NCBI GenBank assembly: GCA_036666555.1
Contig: JAVWVS010000045.1
Location: forward strand, 1 to 10,937
Direction: 5' to 3'
DNA from: UMGS1251 sp036666555
GTDB lineage: Bacteria > Bacillota > Clostridia > Lachnospirales > Lachnospiraceae
Length of the DNA stretch: 10,937 nt
Shown here: one piece after another, positions 1 to 7,478 of the stretch
Layout: each line of letters opens with the position of its first letter
Position numbering within the stretch: the stretch's first letter is position 1
Notes under the pieces: generated by a model
Database searches by the model: none
Told to the model about the DNA's origin: nothing
What the model saw: the letters and a program-made list of their open reading frames with translations, nothing else
Made by a program: the position numbers and the translations under genes

Positions 1-42
1 ATATAGGCACTCTCTGTAATCATGCATGCTATTTAAAAACGG

Positions 43-177
43 CTAGCCACTGGTGCTCCCGTTTCCCCACTCACACAGGTATACATATTGTTCCTGATTT
101 TCATAATCATTTTTTTGTTCATAAGCCACTTCAACGCAGACCTCAAAATAATAAAAATGAAATTTCCTCTTGCACAT
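43..177 (-). pseudogene. Possible gene remnant or 44-residue small ORF
   Basis: An ATG-started frame of 44 residues runs to a TAG. Its composition is rich in Glu, Tyr, Asn and Gln with one Trp and looks protein-like rather than random AT-rich translation. No ribosome binding site precedes the ATG. The same frame stays open upstream as far as a TAG inside the operon terminator, and after its own TAG it stays open again to the edge of the window. This fits a decayed gene with a premature stop, or a small orphan ORF. I do not recognise the sequence and assign no function. Confidence 0.25.
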
Positions 178-205
178 AGTTTTTGCTATTATTTTATATG
201 GAGAC

Positions 206-246
206 AAAAATAAGCCCTAACCACTCATGAATGAGGGGTTAGGGGC
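206..246 (-). terminator. Rho-independent terminator of the operon
   Basis: On the minus strand CCCTAACC pairs perfectly with GGTTAGGG (215-222 with 237-244). Inside this, after one mismatch, CTCA pairs with TGAG around a four-base loop. The hairpin is followed on the minus strand by TTATTTTT (213-206), a suitable U-tract. On the plus strand no T-run follows, so it is oriented to stop the leftward operon. It lies about 180 nt after the stop codon of the kinase gene. Confidence 0.8.
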
Positions 247-421
247 ATTGAAGTGTCGAAGACACTTATTTATATACCAAAGAATGTAGTCGCTATGGAA
301 CATTTTCTAAGCACAGTACCTGAATCATTTGAAGAAATGTAATCACATACACACGCAGAGGATACATCTCCATTAACAGCAGGCTCCCACAGCCGATGTC
401 ACCAGCGGTGGGTGACATCGG
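247..421 (-). other. 3' untranslated region with two further hairpins
   Basis: This stretch between the kinase stop codon and the terminator holds two strong inverted repeats. CCGATGTCACC (393-403) pairs perfectly over 11 bp with GGTGACATCGG (411-421) around a 7-base loop and directly abuts the TAA stop. AAGTGTC (251-257) pairs with GACACTT (261-267) around a 3-base loop. Neither is followed by a U-tract on the minus strand, so they are not classical terminators; they may stabilise the mRNA 3' end. A 26-codon minus-strand frame (293-373) exists here but has no good ribosome binding site and is not called as a gene. Confidence 0.6.
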
Positions 422-1303
422 TTACAGTCGCTGAGAAACTGCCTCTCTTCGTGGTATCGAAACCGAAGCCCCTTTCTTCCCTACCGCAAGCGCAGATGCA
501 TGTGCTGCCATTTGCAATGTTTTTTGAACTTGCTGCCCTTCCACCATTCCGCAGAGAAAATATCCGGTAAAGGTATCACCTGCTGCGGTTGTATCTACTA
601 CTTCCACTTTTACCGCCTCTTGCTTATATAATTCTTCGCTGCTGCAGTATACTGAACCTTCCTCGCCTAACGTGAGTACGGTCGTAGCACTTGGGTACAA
701 AGTTCTCATCTTCATGAGAATGGAATGGGGGTTTGTCTCTCCTGTAATCTGGCTCCCTTCCACTTCATTCATTAAGAAAATGTCCACTTTGCTCAAATCG
801 CATTTCTCCAGTTGACTATCAAATGGGGACGGATTGAGTACAACTTTCATACCTTTTTGGCTTCCCGTTTCTATAAGATAATCCACATAATTGATTTCAT
901 TTTGTAGGAGAAGAACATCTCCGCTTTCAAAGTGTTTTAACACAATATCTACGTATTCTTTCGTATTTTCTCTATTTGCACCTGGAAATAGGATGATACT
1001 ATTCTGACCATCATCTGAAACTTGAATAATTGCATTCCCGGTTCTTGTGTCAATTTCTTTAATAAACTCTGTATAAACACCGTTTTCCTCACAAAAATAT
1101 TTAAGAAATACCCCGTCTTTACCGATCATTCCGGCATGATAAACTTCTACTCCCGCTTTCGCAAGTGCTACAGACTGATTTAAGCCTTTTCCTCCTGGAA
1201 AAACTTCAAGACTTTTGGAAGATATCGTCTCCCCGGGTACTACAATGTGATCCAAGCGGTACGTATAATCGATATTCAACGAACCAAAATTTAATACTTT
1301 CAC
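422..1303 (-). CDS. rbsK: Ribokinase-type PfkB sugar kinase
   Basis: A 293-residue PfkB-family carbohydrate kinase, expected to phosphorylate ribose or a ribose-like sugar with ATP in the cytoplasm. Close to the N-terminus is an N-x-D sugar-binding segment (SLNID). The first PfkB signature, GGKGLNQ, follows, then the ribokinase-like segment GNAIIQVSDDGQNSI. Near the C-terminus the second signature DTTAAGDTF carries the catalytic aspartate of the (G/A)AGD motif. Length matches ribokinases (about 300). The start is taken as GTG at 1303: AAGGAG lies 6 nt upstream (1310-1315). The frame is open a further 14 codons to an ATG inside the regulator gene, which lacks such a site. It begins one base after the regulator's stop, so translation is probably coupled. 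The ribokinase pattern is strong, but the true substrate may be another pentose or ribosyl product; other PfkB kinases such as fructosamine kinases are the alternative. Confidence 0.88.
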   Translation of the reverse strand: MKVLNFGSLNIDYTYRLDHIVVPGETISSKSLEVFPGGKGLNQSVALAKAGVEVYHAGMIGKDGVFLKYFCEENGVYTEFIKEIDTRTGNAIIQVSDDGQNSIILFPGANRENTKEYVDIVLKHFESGDVLLLQNEINYVDYLIETGSQKGMKVVLNPSPFDSQLEKCDLSKVDIFLMNEVEGSQITGETNPHSILMKMRTLYPSATTVLTLGEEGSVYCSSEELYKQEAVKVEVVDTTAAGDTFTGYFLCGMVEGQQVQKTLQMAAHASALAVGKKGASVSIPRREAVSQRL

Positions 1304-1304
1304 C

Positions 1305-2330
1305 TTATACTCCTTTATGTATATTTCTCGTGCTTTCCCGGACAATCAATGTGGGTTGGAACGTGATACATTTTTGGGAATTGGACTCACTTTCCACTTC
1401 CTCCACCAACTGCTTTACTGCTTCCACACCCATATCATATACTGGCTGTCTTACTGTTGTAAGCGGAACATCCAGAATCTCAGAGAAGAATATATCATCA
1501 TATCCGATTAAAGAAATATCTCCTGGAACAGACAACCCTTTTTTTCGTATACGATTATAGACACCGTAAGCGGACATATCATTAAATGCAAAGATTGCAG
1601 TAACCTTTTGTTCCAAAAGATAATCCACAGATTCTGCTCCGCTCTCCTGATTGTAATGTCCTTCAAAAATCAGCTTCTCATCGAGTGAAAGATGGTATTC
1701 CTTCAATGCACTTTCATACCCGGCCAGTCTGTCCCTGGAATCCTCAAGTCGCATGGGTCCTGTAACGCAGCCAATCCTTTCATGTCCAAGCTCCAGTAAA
1801 TGCTTTGTGGCAACGTATCCCCCCTGCTTATGGTTTACAAATACAGAACAACAGTCTGCCTCTTCCAAAAAACGGTCAATCATAACAAAGGGAAGTTTCA
1901 ATTTTTCGATTAGCTTAATACTTTCCATCGCCTTTTTCTGGTCACTGTCTAGCGACATACAAAATAAAATGCCGTCCACCCCTTTATCTGCCACCACTTG
2001 TATATAGGAAAGATCTCTTTCATGCTTATCATTAGTATTGCACAGAATAAGATTCCATCCTTTTTTTCTGCATTCATCTTCCACACCTTTTGCCAAATTG
2101 GAAAAAAACACATTGCTTACATCTGAAATAATCAGACCGATTGTCTCTGTTCTTTTTTTTACCAGCCCCACCGCCAGTTGATTTGGGTGGTAATTTAACT
2201 TTTCTGCCGCTTCCAGTATGGTGTCCTTTGTACTTTTAGGTATCTTTTTCGCCTTATTATTAAGGACTAATGAAATTGTTGTAACAGAAAATCCTGTATA
2301 ACTGGCAATGTCTTTAATTGTTGTTCTCAA
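1305..2330 (-). CDS. LacI/RbsR-family transcriptional regulator
   Basis: A 341-residue LacI-family regulator. Residues 3-24 (TIKDIASYTGFSVTTISLVL) form the helix-turn-helix, and PNQLAVGL (49-56) is the hinge helix that contacts the operator minor groove. From about residue 62 (TIGLIISDVSNVFF) runs a periplasmic-binding-protein-like sensor domain, with family features IDR (151-153), DSRDRLAGY (197-205), FND (249-251) and IGYDD (275-279). Length is normal. The start is TTG: it precedes the conserved HTH directly, an in-frame stop lies 7 nt upstream, and GGGG lies 10 nt before it. The gene is followed at once by the ribokinase-type gene, an RbsR-like arrangement, so a sugar or sugar derivative is the probable effector. 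Three sites with the LacI-family core AAnCGnTT lie upstream of the first gene and are the likely targets. Repressor action is inferred. Confidence 0.93.
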   Translation of the reverse strand: MRTTIKDIASYTGFSVTTISLVLNNKAKKIPKSTKDTILEAAEKLNYHPNQLAVGLVKKRTETIGLIISDVSNVFFSNLAKGVEDECRKKGWNLILCNTNDKHERDLSYIQVVADKGVDGILFCMSLDSDQKKAMESIKLIEKLKLPFVMIDRFLEEADCCSVFVNHKQGGYVATKHLLELGHERIGCVTGPMRLEDSRDRLAGYESALKEYHLSLDEKLIFEGHYNQESGAESVDYLLEQKVTAIFAFNDMSAYGVYNRIRKKGLSVPGDISLIGYDDIFFSEILDVPLTTVRQPVYDMGVEAVKQLVEEVESESNSQKCITFQPTLIVRESTRNIHKGV

Positions 2331-2393
2331 GTTTCTTCATCCCCAATGCTTATCGTATTTGTAATAATTATACCCTACTTTTCCATATTATGG
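2331..2393 (-). promoter_or_regulatory. Possible internal promoter for regulator and kinase genes
   Basis: The 63-nt gap before the regulator gene contains a perfect -10 hexamer TATAAT on the minus strand (2372-2367). The best -35 is weak: AACCAT at 17 bp or TTAACC at 19 bp. An 11-bp palindrome CCATAATATGG (2383-2393) covers the spacer/-35 region. A start near 2360 would give a leader of about 30 nt. This could supply basal regulator expression independent of the main promoter. The -10 is clear; the promoter as a whole is tentative. Confidence 0.4.
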
Positions 2394-3524
2394 TTAAAAT
2401 ATTCTGTTCAGCATTCGTATATACTGCAAATACTTTTTTACCTCCACACCCTCATTGGGCTTATGTGCTAAATCTGCTTCACCTGGACCAAATAGTATGG
2501 TTGGAATACCGACCATATCCTTTGTCAGTATGGAAGCATCTGTAAAATAGCTGATTCCTGTATAGTCAGCTTCCAAGCCATCTGCTTCTAGTTCCTTACG
2601 GATCTTTTTTACCCATGGCTGTTCTGATTCCGTCTCTATCGCTTCCCTTTGATTCAGAATATCGAACTTGACAGACAATTGTTCTTTTGTTCTCACTTTA
2701 TAGTTGTCAGCAACACTCCTTGCCATCTCCATTATATCATCTGCAGCTTGTCCCGGAACCGTACGTATATCCATAATTATTTCCGCCTCATCCGGCGTCA
2801 TATTGGGAACGATTCCTCCGTGAAGCATGGTCACTTGTATTGTCTGCTCACCAAGCAGCGGATGGCTATTTTTTTGTATTTCTTCTTTTAGCTCTTCATA
2901 GATGTTCATACCATATTCGATAGCATTCACACCTTCCTGCGGATAAGCTCCATGACTTGTCTTTCCACTTACTTTCATTTTTAACCAAAGGCATCCTTTT
3001 TGCGCAAGACCAATGCTCAATCCCGTTGGTTCTCCAATCAGAAGAAATGTCGCATCCTCCATCCAGTTTTCTTTTACAATGCTGACTGCACCTATGCCTC
3101 CTTTTTCTTCATCACATGTCCCGAAAAAGTATATGGTCTGCCTTGGTACATGCCCTCTTTGCTTCATTCTACCAAGTACATATACCATTGCTGCGAGACC
3201 GCTTTTCATGTCACTTGCGCCACGGGCATAGATACAGCCATTCTTTTTTACCGGAATTGAAGGTTGGGTGTCCCATTCTGACATTTTGCCATATGGTACG
3301 GTATCCAGGTGCCCATTCCATACCACCTTTTCATCTGTTTTCCCCTCCAACATGGCAATGACATTCGCATGTGTCTTGTCAATCTCCTGAACAACGGCAC
3401 TCACTCCGCACTCTTTCAGATAATTTGCTAAGAACCAAGCAATCTCCTGCTCATTATCCACTCCGTTCACGCTCGGTATGGATAGCACCTTTTGCAAAAA
3501 TTCCTCTTCGTTATACTTCTTCAT
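2394..3524 (-). CDS. M20-family metallohydrolase (ArgE/DapE type), second copy
   Basis: A 376-residue zinc-dependent amidohydrolase/deacylase of the M20 (ArgE/DapE/CPG2) group. Metal ligands are visible: GHLDTVP (H72, D74), the bridging aspartate in GASDMKSG (D105), CDEEKGG with catalytic E139 and ligand E140, GEPT (E165) and the C-terminal AHKPNE (H354). The lid domain carries SGKTSHGAYP with H191, which completes the active site of the partner subunit in dimeric family members. Family enzymes cleave N-acyl amino acids or small peptides. The start is the ATG at 3524, sharing one base with the preceding stop (TAATG), an arrangement typical of coupled translation; an upstream in-frame ATG at 3578 lies within the previous gene and adds residues unlike the family. 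It differs clearly from the other M20 protein of the operon, so the two probably act on different bonds or steps. No signal peptide is seen. Substrate unknown. Confidence 0.9.
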   Translation of the reverse strand: MKKYNEEEFLQKVLSIPSVNGVDNEQEIAWFLANYLKECGVSAVVQEIDKTHANVIAMLEGKTDEKVVWNGHLDTVPYGKMSEWDTQPSIPVKKNGCIYARGASDMKSGLAAMVYVLGRMKQRGHVPRQTIYFFGTCDEEKGGIGAVSIVKENWMEDATFLLIGEPTGLSIGLAQKGCLWLKMKVSGKTSHGAYPQEGVNAIEYGMNIYEELKEEIQKNSHPLLGEQTIQVTMLHGGIVPNMTPDEAEIIMDIRTVPGQAADDIMEMARSVADNYKVRTKEQLSVKFDILNQREAIETESEQPWVKKIRKELEADGLEADYTGISYFTDASILTKDMVGIPTILFGPGEADLAHKPNEGVEVKKYLQYIRMLNRIF

Positions 3525-4264
3525 TATTTTGTCAGCCAGTCCAGTATTCCCTTCCACACAACCGGGTACCCTTCCCATTCACAGAAAGTTAATGGTGCCC
3601 AGTGCGGTGCACAGTCTGATGTAAATACTGCACTTTTCCCCTTTCCATAAGTACCAAACGCGATAAATGGATCTTCTCCTACGGTTGCCGCCACAACTGC
3701 ATCTTCTTTTGCAATTGTTTTGTTATAGCCAAGTACCTCTGGCCACTCACCCTTTATATCTCTTAATGCATAGTGGTCGATTTTATTCACTGGTTTTATT
3801 CCCTCACAGCACTCGATACGGTCATCCACTGTAAGAACCTCCACCGGAAGAACCTCCTGAACGGCAGTGTCATGCCACTTTCCTTTTGCATCCACTCCAG
3901 AGAATGTCATGTAGCCTCCGATCATCAGTAGCCTTCCCCCTTCCATCACATAGTCCCGAATCAAATTGGCTCTATTTGGCATCTTTTTACTGTTAGAAAA
4001 GGTTGCCGCCGGAAGAAGTAATGTATTGGAACCTATATCCGATAGGATGACACAATCATATGCATTTAATTCCTCCATCGTATAAGGAAAACTCTCAGAT
4101 GCTACGTGATTCGGCAAAAATGTAACCTCATACCCATTATCCTCCAATGCTTTTTTCAGCCATTTTTCTCCTGATTCATATGTCGATGTGTAAAAGCTGT
4201 CAAACCCCTTTACATGGGTTGTATAGCTCATCCATGATTCTCCTGCAAGCAAAACTTTTTTCAT
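3524..4264 (-). CDS. GATase1-like protein (PF07090-type), probably not a glutaminase
   Basis: A 246-residue cytoplasmic protein resembling the class I glutamine amidotransferase-like fold group annotated as 'glutamine amidotransferase' (PF07090-like). It opens with MKKVLLAGES, has YDCVILSDIGSN (69-80) and a flexible-fold strand-turn GGRLLMIGGYMTFSG (109-123). In true class I GATases the nucleophile elbow reads G-x-C-x-G; here the matching position carries GGYMTF with no cysteine, so glutamine hydrolysis is unlikely. A late conserved-looking stretch is TSDCAPHWAP (215-224). The ribosome binding site AAGGTGG lies a few bases before the ATG, 15 nt after the previous gene. Such proteins recur next to sugar kinases and hydrolases, but their biochemical role is not established. 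It may be a ligand-binding or structural partner; no specific reaction is assigned. Confidence 0.7.
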   Translation of the reverse strand: MKKVLLAGESWMSYTTHVKGFDSFYTSTYESGEKWLKKALEDNGYEVTFLPNHVASESFPYTMEELNAYDCVILSDIGSNTLLLPAATFSNSKKMPNRANLIRDYVMEGGRLLMIGGYMTFSGVDAKGKWHDTAVQEVLPVEVLTVDDRIECCEGIKPVNKIDHYALRDIKGEWPEVLGYNKTIAKEDAVVAATVGEDPFIAFGTYGKGKSAVFTSDCAPHWAPLTFCEWEGYPVVWKGILDWLTK

Positions 4265-4279
4265 ATCTTTTCCACCTTT

Positions 4280-5587
4280 CTAGTTCATCTTATATAAGGG
4301 AAGTTGTCCCACTCCCATATTTTTTCTTGTACCAAACTTACTTACCCAGTAACCCGCCTGCCCACTTGACCGCAGGAATCTGTTTTCAAATGAAGTGATT
4401 CTTCCATTTGTAATTACATATGATGCCATCCTATCATCTATATCCACGATTGTAATATTCGCATAGGATCCTTTTGCCAAGTTTCCATACCTTTTCCAGT
4501 CTTCATTTCCGGTTCGCTCAAATAATAGCTGTGCCGGATTCGATGTCATTGTAGCCACCGCATCCAATGGACTTAATACTTTTTCTTCTATTAATTCAAG
4601 AATACACGGAATATTATCTCTGGTATCTCCAAATCCCTTCATAGTAGACTGGTTCTGACCGTCTGACACCAAGATCTCCACCACTTTGTCGGACAATGCC
4701 TGAAGTGCAACATCTCTTGCCCAGCGGTCTGTAAGTATCCCTTCTCTGCCACCAAGACCCTTGCGCAGCATAGACGTTACAAATTCACCGGTAACTCTAT
4801 CCTCTTTCAGACAGGCAACAATTCTTTTCATGGAATCCACCGGGTCACCATACGTTGTACATCCCACTGCATTGGCATGTCCCAGATGTACAGACATACC
4901 TTGGGTTAATTGTAATATGCGTTCTGTATGCGCCACATCCTGAGTATGGGACATGAACAGCATTTGTGACTGTTGTGCAATACGGGCAGCTTTTTTTATT
5001 GCCTCATCCGGCAAAAGGCAGTGTCCCATATGTTCCTTGATTCCTACCGTATACATTGCAGTATCATTGGTAATCCAGTTGCGCGTCATTTTTTGTTCCT
5101 TTACCGCATCCGACAATTTCCCGCAGAACAATTGAATCAGCTCTTCTTCCGTAAGCATACTGGACAGTACGTTCGCCGCACCAAGGAACACTCCTGTGTT
5201 AATCGGAAGTCCCCTGTCCATTTCTGCTCCAAGAAGTGCAGGTGTCATAAATGTATTCCCGGCGCCCGGAGATAATCCGGTTGTAACCCCATCCTGTGCC
5301 GCAGTGTATGCTGTGTTTGTATGAATTTCATACAGATCGCTGATATGAAGATGCATGTCAATCAGCCCCGGCCAAATCTGCAACCCTTTACAGTCAATAA
5401 CGATGTCACCTTTTTTCTCTTCTATGGTCTCTGCCACTTCCGATATACACCCATTTTCCACTAGAATATCCCGGCAAGCATGTAATCCATTGAGTGGATC
5501 TATTACCATTCCTTGGGCGAAAAGCATTCGGCCGCTTTTCTCTTGTCCATATATATCCAAATTCCCTTTATGCATCGTTTTGTACAT
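4280..5587 (-). CDS. Dihydroorotase-like metal-dependent amidohydrolase
   Basis: A 435-residue member of the amidohydrolase superfamily (TIM barrel with a small beta-sandwich formed by both termini). The N-terminal strand region (LFAQGMVIDPLNG) leads to WPGLIDMHLH with the metal-binding HxH (H79, H81). Further candidate ligands are K184 in GIKEHMG (possible carboxylated lysine), H214 in MSHTQD, H237 in LGHANAVG and D309 in LVSDGQNQ, giving a pattern fitting binuclear enzymes such as dihydroorotase, hydantoinase/allantoinase or isoaspartyl dipeptidase. The C-terminal part (GSYANITIVD) is the usual closing beta-sandwich. Start is chosen at the ATG 5587 that shares a base with the upstream stop (TAATG), the same coupling as at 3524; an ATG four codons earlier (5599) is possible, and neither has a strong ribosome binding site. 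Likely hydrolyses a cyclic amide, N-acyl or dipeptide-like bond; substrate unknown. Confidence 0.82.
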   Translation of the reverse strand: MYKTMHKGNLDIYGQEKSGRMLFAQGMVIDPLNGLHACRDILVENGCISEVAETIEEKKGDIVIDCKGLQIWPGLIDMHLHISDLYEIHTNTAYTAAQDGVTTGLSPGAGNTFMTPALLGAEMDRGLPINTGVFLGAANVLSSMLTEEELIQLFCGKLSDAVKEQKMTRNWITNDTAMYTVGIKEHMGHCLLPDEAIKKAARIAQQSQMLFMSHTQDVAHTERILQLTQGMSVHLGHANAVGCTTYGDPVDSMKRIVACLKEDRVTGEFVTSMLRKGLGGREGILTDRWARDVALQALSDKVVEILVSDGQNQSTMKGFGDTRDNIPCILELIEEKVLSPLDAVATMTSNPAQLLFERTGNEDWKRYGNLAKGSYANITIVDIDDRMASYVITNGRITSFENRFLRSSGQAGYWVSKFGTRKNMGVGQLPLYKMN

Positions 5588-6858
5588 TATTTTGCCCATT
5601 CTAAAATGAGATTTGCATAGATTTTAATTGCATCCAGATATTGCTCCACCGTTACATATTCATTCACCGCATGGCACTGCTCCAAGGATCCCGGTCCATA
5701 TTGAAGGGTAGGACACTTAACAATGTTATACCATGTTCTGGAATCGCATCCTGCCGGAGAACCGACTATTCTCACATCCTTATGCACCGCTTCTTTGTAT
5801 GCATTCTGAAATGCTCCTACAAAAGGATGATTCAGGTCCATCTCAAACGGGTTGCCCGTCTGAAAAATGGTAATCTTCGGTTTGTGTTCGGAAAGCCATT
5901 CATCTCCTTCACAACATTTCAATATGGCATTGGTATATTCTTCTACCACCTGTTCATGACTCATAATTCTTGGCAGATAGTGGACACATGTTTTAAAGCA
6001 ACAATAATCCGGTATGGTGGAACCTGCTTCTCCGCCATAAATTACTCCCACGTTGCTTGACGGCGGTGGAAGCAGTTGGTGCTTGTACTTAAGCAGCCAT
6101 CTATGTTCCAGCTCATCAATTGCATTCATGAGTTTTCCAGCCTTTTCGATGGCATTTACACCTGTAAGTTTCAAACCGGAATGTACGGCAATTCCTTCTA
6201 CTTCCACTTGGAAAAACACCCAGCCCATATGTGCCACTATCAATTCATAATTGGTAGGCTCGCACACTACCACAGCATCTGCTTTGACACCGCTCATCGC
6301 CGCACAAAGAGAGCCATTCCCGCCCCCTTCTTCGTCACATACGGATGCATATTTGACTGTCACAGGAAGTTCAATTCCCGCATCACGAAGCAGTGCAACT
6401 CCCATGGCAGAAGCCATCAATCCGGCTTTCATGTCTGCCACACCAAGACCGGTTATCCGATTCTCAATCACTTGGGGGCTAAGGGGCGGAATACACCAGT
6501 TTTTTTCATTCTCGACGGGCATATGATCGATATGACCGTTAAAAAGTATGGACTTATCCGATGCCCCTTTGAATGTAGCATAAACGTTATATCGATTATC
6601 ATAATTGTGCCCGGTATTACCTTCCCGATAAAGTTCCTTACATTTTAAAATACTTTCTTCCTTTAAATCATCTTTTATCACTTCACATGCGCCAAGTTCC
6701 TTGTATAACTCTGCCATGTAATCTTGTCCAGCTGCTTCCAATCCCCCATCTATCCCGTGACCAATATCGTGGGTATCTATACTGCAAAGATTTAACAGGC
6801 AATCGATATATTTCTGTTTATTTTCTTCCAGTGCTTGTTCAATTCTGTTGTCACTCAT
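5587..6858 (-). CDS. M20-family metallohydrolase (ArgE/DapE type), first copy
   Basis: A 423-residue M20 metallohydrolase. Visible metal and catalytic residues: NGHIDHMP (H109, D111), GVADMKAG (D142), CDEEGGG (E176 catalytic, E177), CEPT (E200) and EQCHAVNE (H396). The lid domain has GIAVHSG with H226. It is longer than the other M20 protein, with an extra N-terminal stretch (about 30-100) and a charged segment around 315-345. It resembles acetylornithine deacetylase/YgeY-like branches rather than small aminoacylases. The ATG overlaps the stop of the upstream gene by four bases (ATGA), with AAAGGAG just upstream, so start and coupling are clear. Its 3' end overlaps the following amidohydrolase gene. 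Predicted cytoplasmic amidase or deacylase removing an acyl or aminoacyl group from the imported compound; exact substrate not deducible. Confidence 0.9.
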   Translation of the reverse strand: MSDNRIEQALEENKQKYIDCLLNLCSIDTHDIGHGIDGGLEAAGQDYMAELYKELGACEVIKDDLKEESILKCKELYREGNTGHNYDNRYNVYATFKGASDKSILFNGHIDHMPVENEKNWCIPPLSPQVIENRITGLGVADMKAGLMASAMGVALLRDAGIELPVTVKYASVCDEEGGGNGSLCAAMSGVKADAVVVCEPTNYELIVAHMGWVFFQVEVEGIAVHSGLKLTGVNAIEKAGKLMNAIDELEHRWLLKYKHQLLPPPSSNVGVIYGGEAGSTIPDYCCFKTCVHYLPRIMSHEQVVEEYTNAILKCCEGDEWLSEHKPKITIFQTGNPFEMDLNHPFVGAFQNAYKEAVHKDVRIVGSPAGCDSRTWYNIVKCPTLQYGPGSLEQCHAVNEYVTVEQYLDAIKIYANLILEWAK

Positions 6859-7475
6859 AATACTCCTTTCATCTCTAATAACTTCTCATATATTGCAGCT
6901 GCTAATTTTTTATGGTTTACCCGGTCAAGGTGAATTCCGTCATAGAATCCTGCCTGTGCATATAACTGCGCATCCATATAACCATAATGATTAATCTGTG
7001 CTATTTCCTTAATAAATCCATGCAATTTTCTGCTTTTTTCTTCGGCACCAATTCCAAACTCTTCGGCAAATGGGCTTTGTTTCATGTTCTTAAGACAAAC
7101 CGGCGATATTAAAATCACATGGTTTCCCTTTTCCTTGAATATCTGCCCGATACATCCAATTCCTTTCGCAATAACCAATGGGCTTACGTCGTACATATCT
7201 TTGCAGTCATTTGTACCAAGCATGATAATTGCGATATCAAAGGGGGACTGTTCTTCCGCACATACATAAGCAGATTCCAGACCATTGACATATGGTTCCA
7301 TCTCACTATCGCAGGCTGTTGTCCTTCCGCAAAATCCATGTTCCTCCATATGGTATTCTTCTCCCAGAAGTTTAGCTAATATTCCTGTCCATCGTTCTTC
7401 CCATAATAGCCTGGTATCTGTCTTTGGTTCATATCCCCAGGTATTTGAGTCCCCATAACAAACGATTGTCTTCAT
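6855..7475 (-). CDS. SGNH/GDSL-family hydrolase (esterase or deacylase)
   Basis: A 206-residue SGNH hydrolase. The four blocks are present: GDSNTWGY with nucleophile S10; G50 in CGRTT; GTND with N89; and DGIHLD with D179 and H182 completing the Ser-Asp-His triad. The GDSNTWG start is typical of the arylesterase/acyltransferase branch. There is no signal peptide (MKTIVCYGDS leads straight into block I), so the enzyme is cytoplasmic and probably removes an O-acyl group from an imported compound rather than acting on cell surface polymers. The start lies 3 nt after the stop of the upstream ATPase gene, with only a weak AGG before it, and its own stop overlaps the next gene by ATGA. This embeds it firmly between transporter and hydrolase genes. 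Substrate unknown. Confidence 0.9.
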   Translation of the reverse strand: MKTIVCYGDSNTWGYEPKTDTRLLWEERWTGILAKLLGEEYHMEEHGFCGRTTACDSEMEPYVNGLESAYVCAEEQSPFDIAIIMLGTNDCKDMYDVSPLVIAKGIGCIGQIFKEKGNHVILISPVCLKNMKQSPFAEEFGIGAEEKSRKLHGFIKEIAQINHYGYMDAQLYAQAGFYDGIHLDRVNHKKLAAAIYEKLLEMKGVL

Positions 7476-7478
7476 AAT

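Noticed and set aside
293..373. 26-codon minus-strand ORF after the kinase gene
   Set aside because: Short, poorly spaced ribosome binding site and no recognisable sequence; better treated as untranslated region.
2314..2340. Eight-codon ATG frame overlapping the TTG start of the regulator
   Set aside because: The GGGG touches its ATG directly, too close for ribosome binding, and such a short frame is expected by chance.
3524..3578. Extended start for the second M20 protein at the ATG at 3578
   Set aside because: The extra 18 residues overlap the previous gene and do not resemble M20 N-termini; the TAATG junction at 3524 is the better start.
6076..6648. Plus-strand frame of 190 codons within the first M20 gene
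   Set aside because: The minus strand encodes a complete M20 enzyme with all metal ligands; the plus frame has unusual Cys/His-rich composition and no motif.
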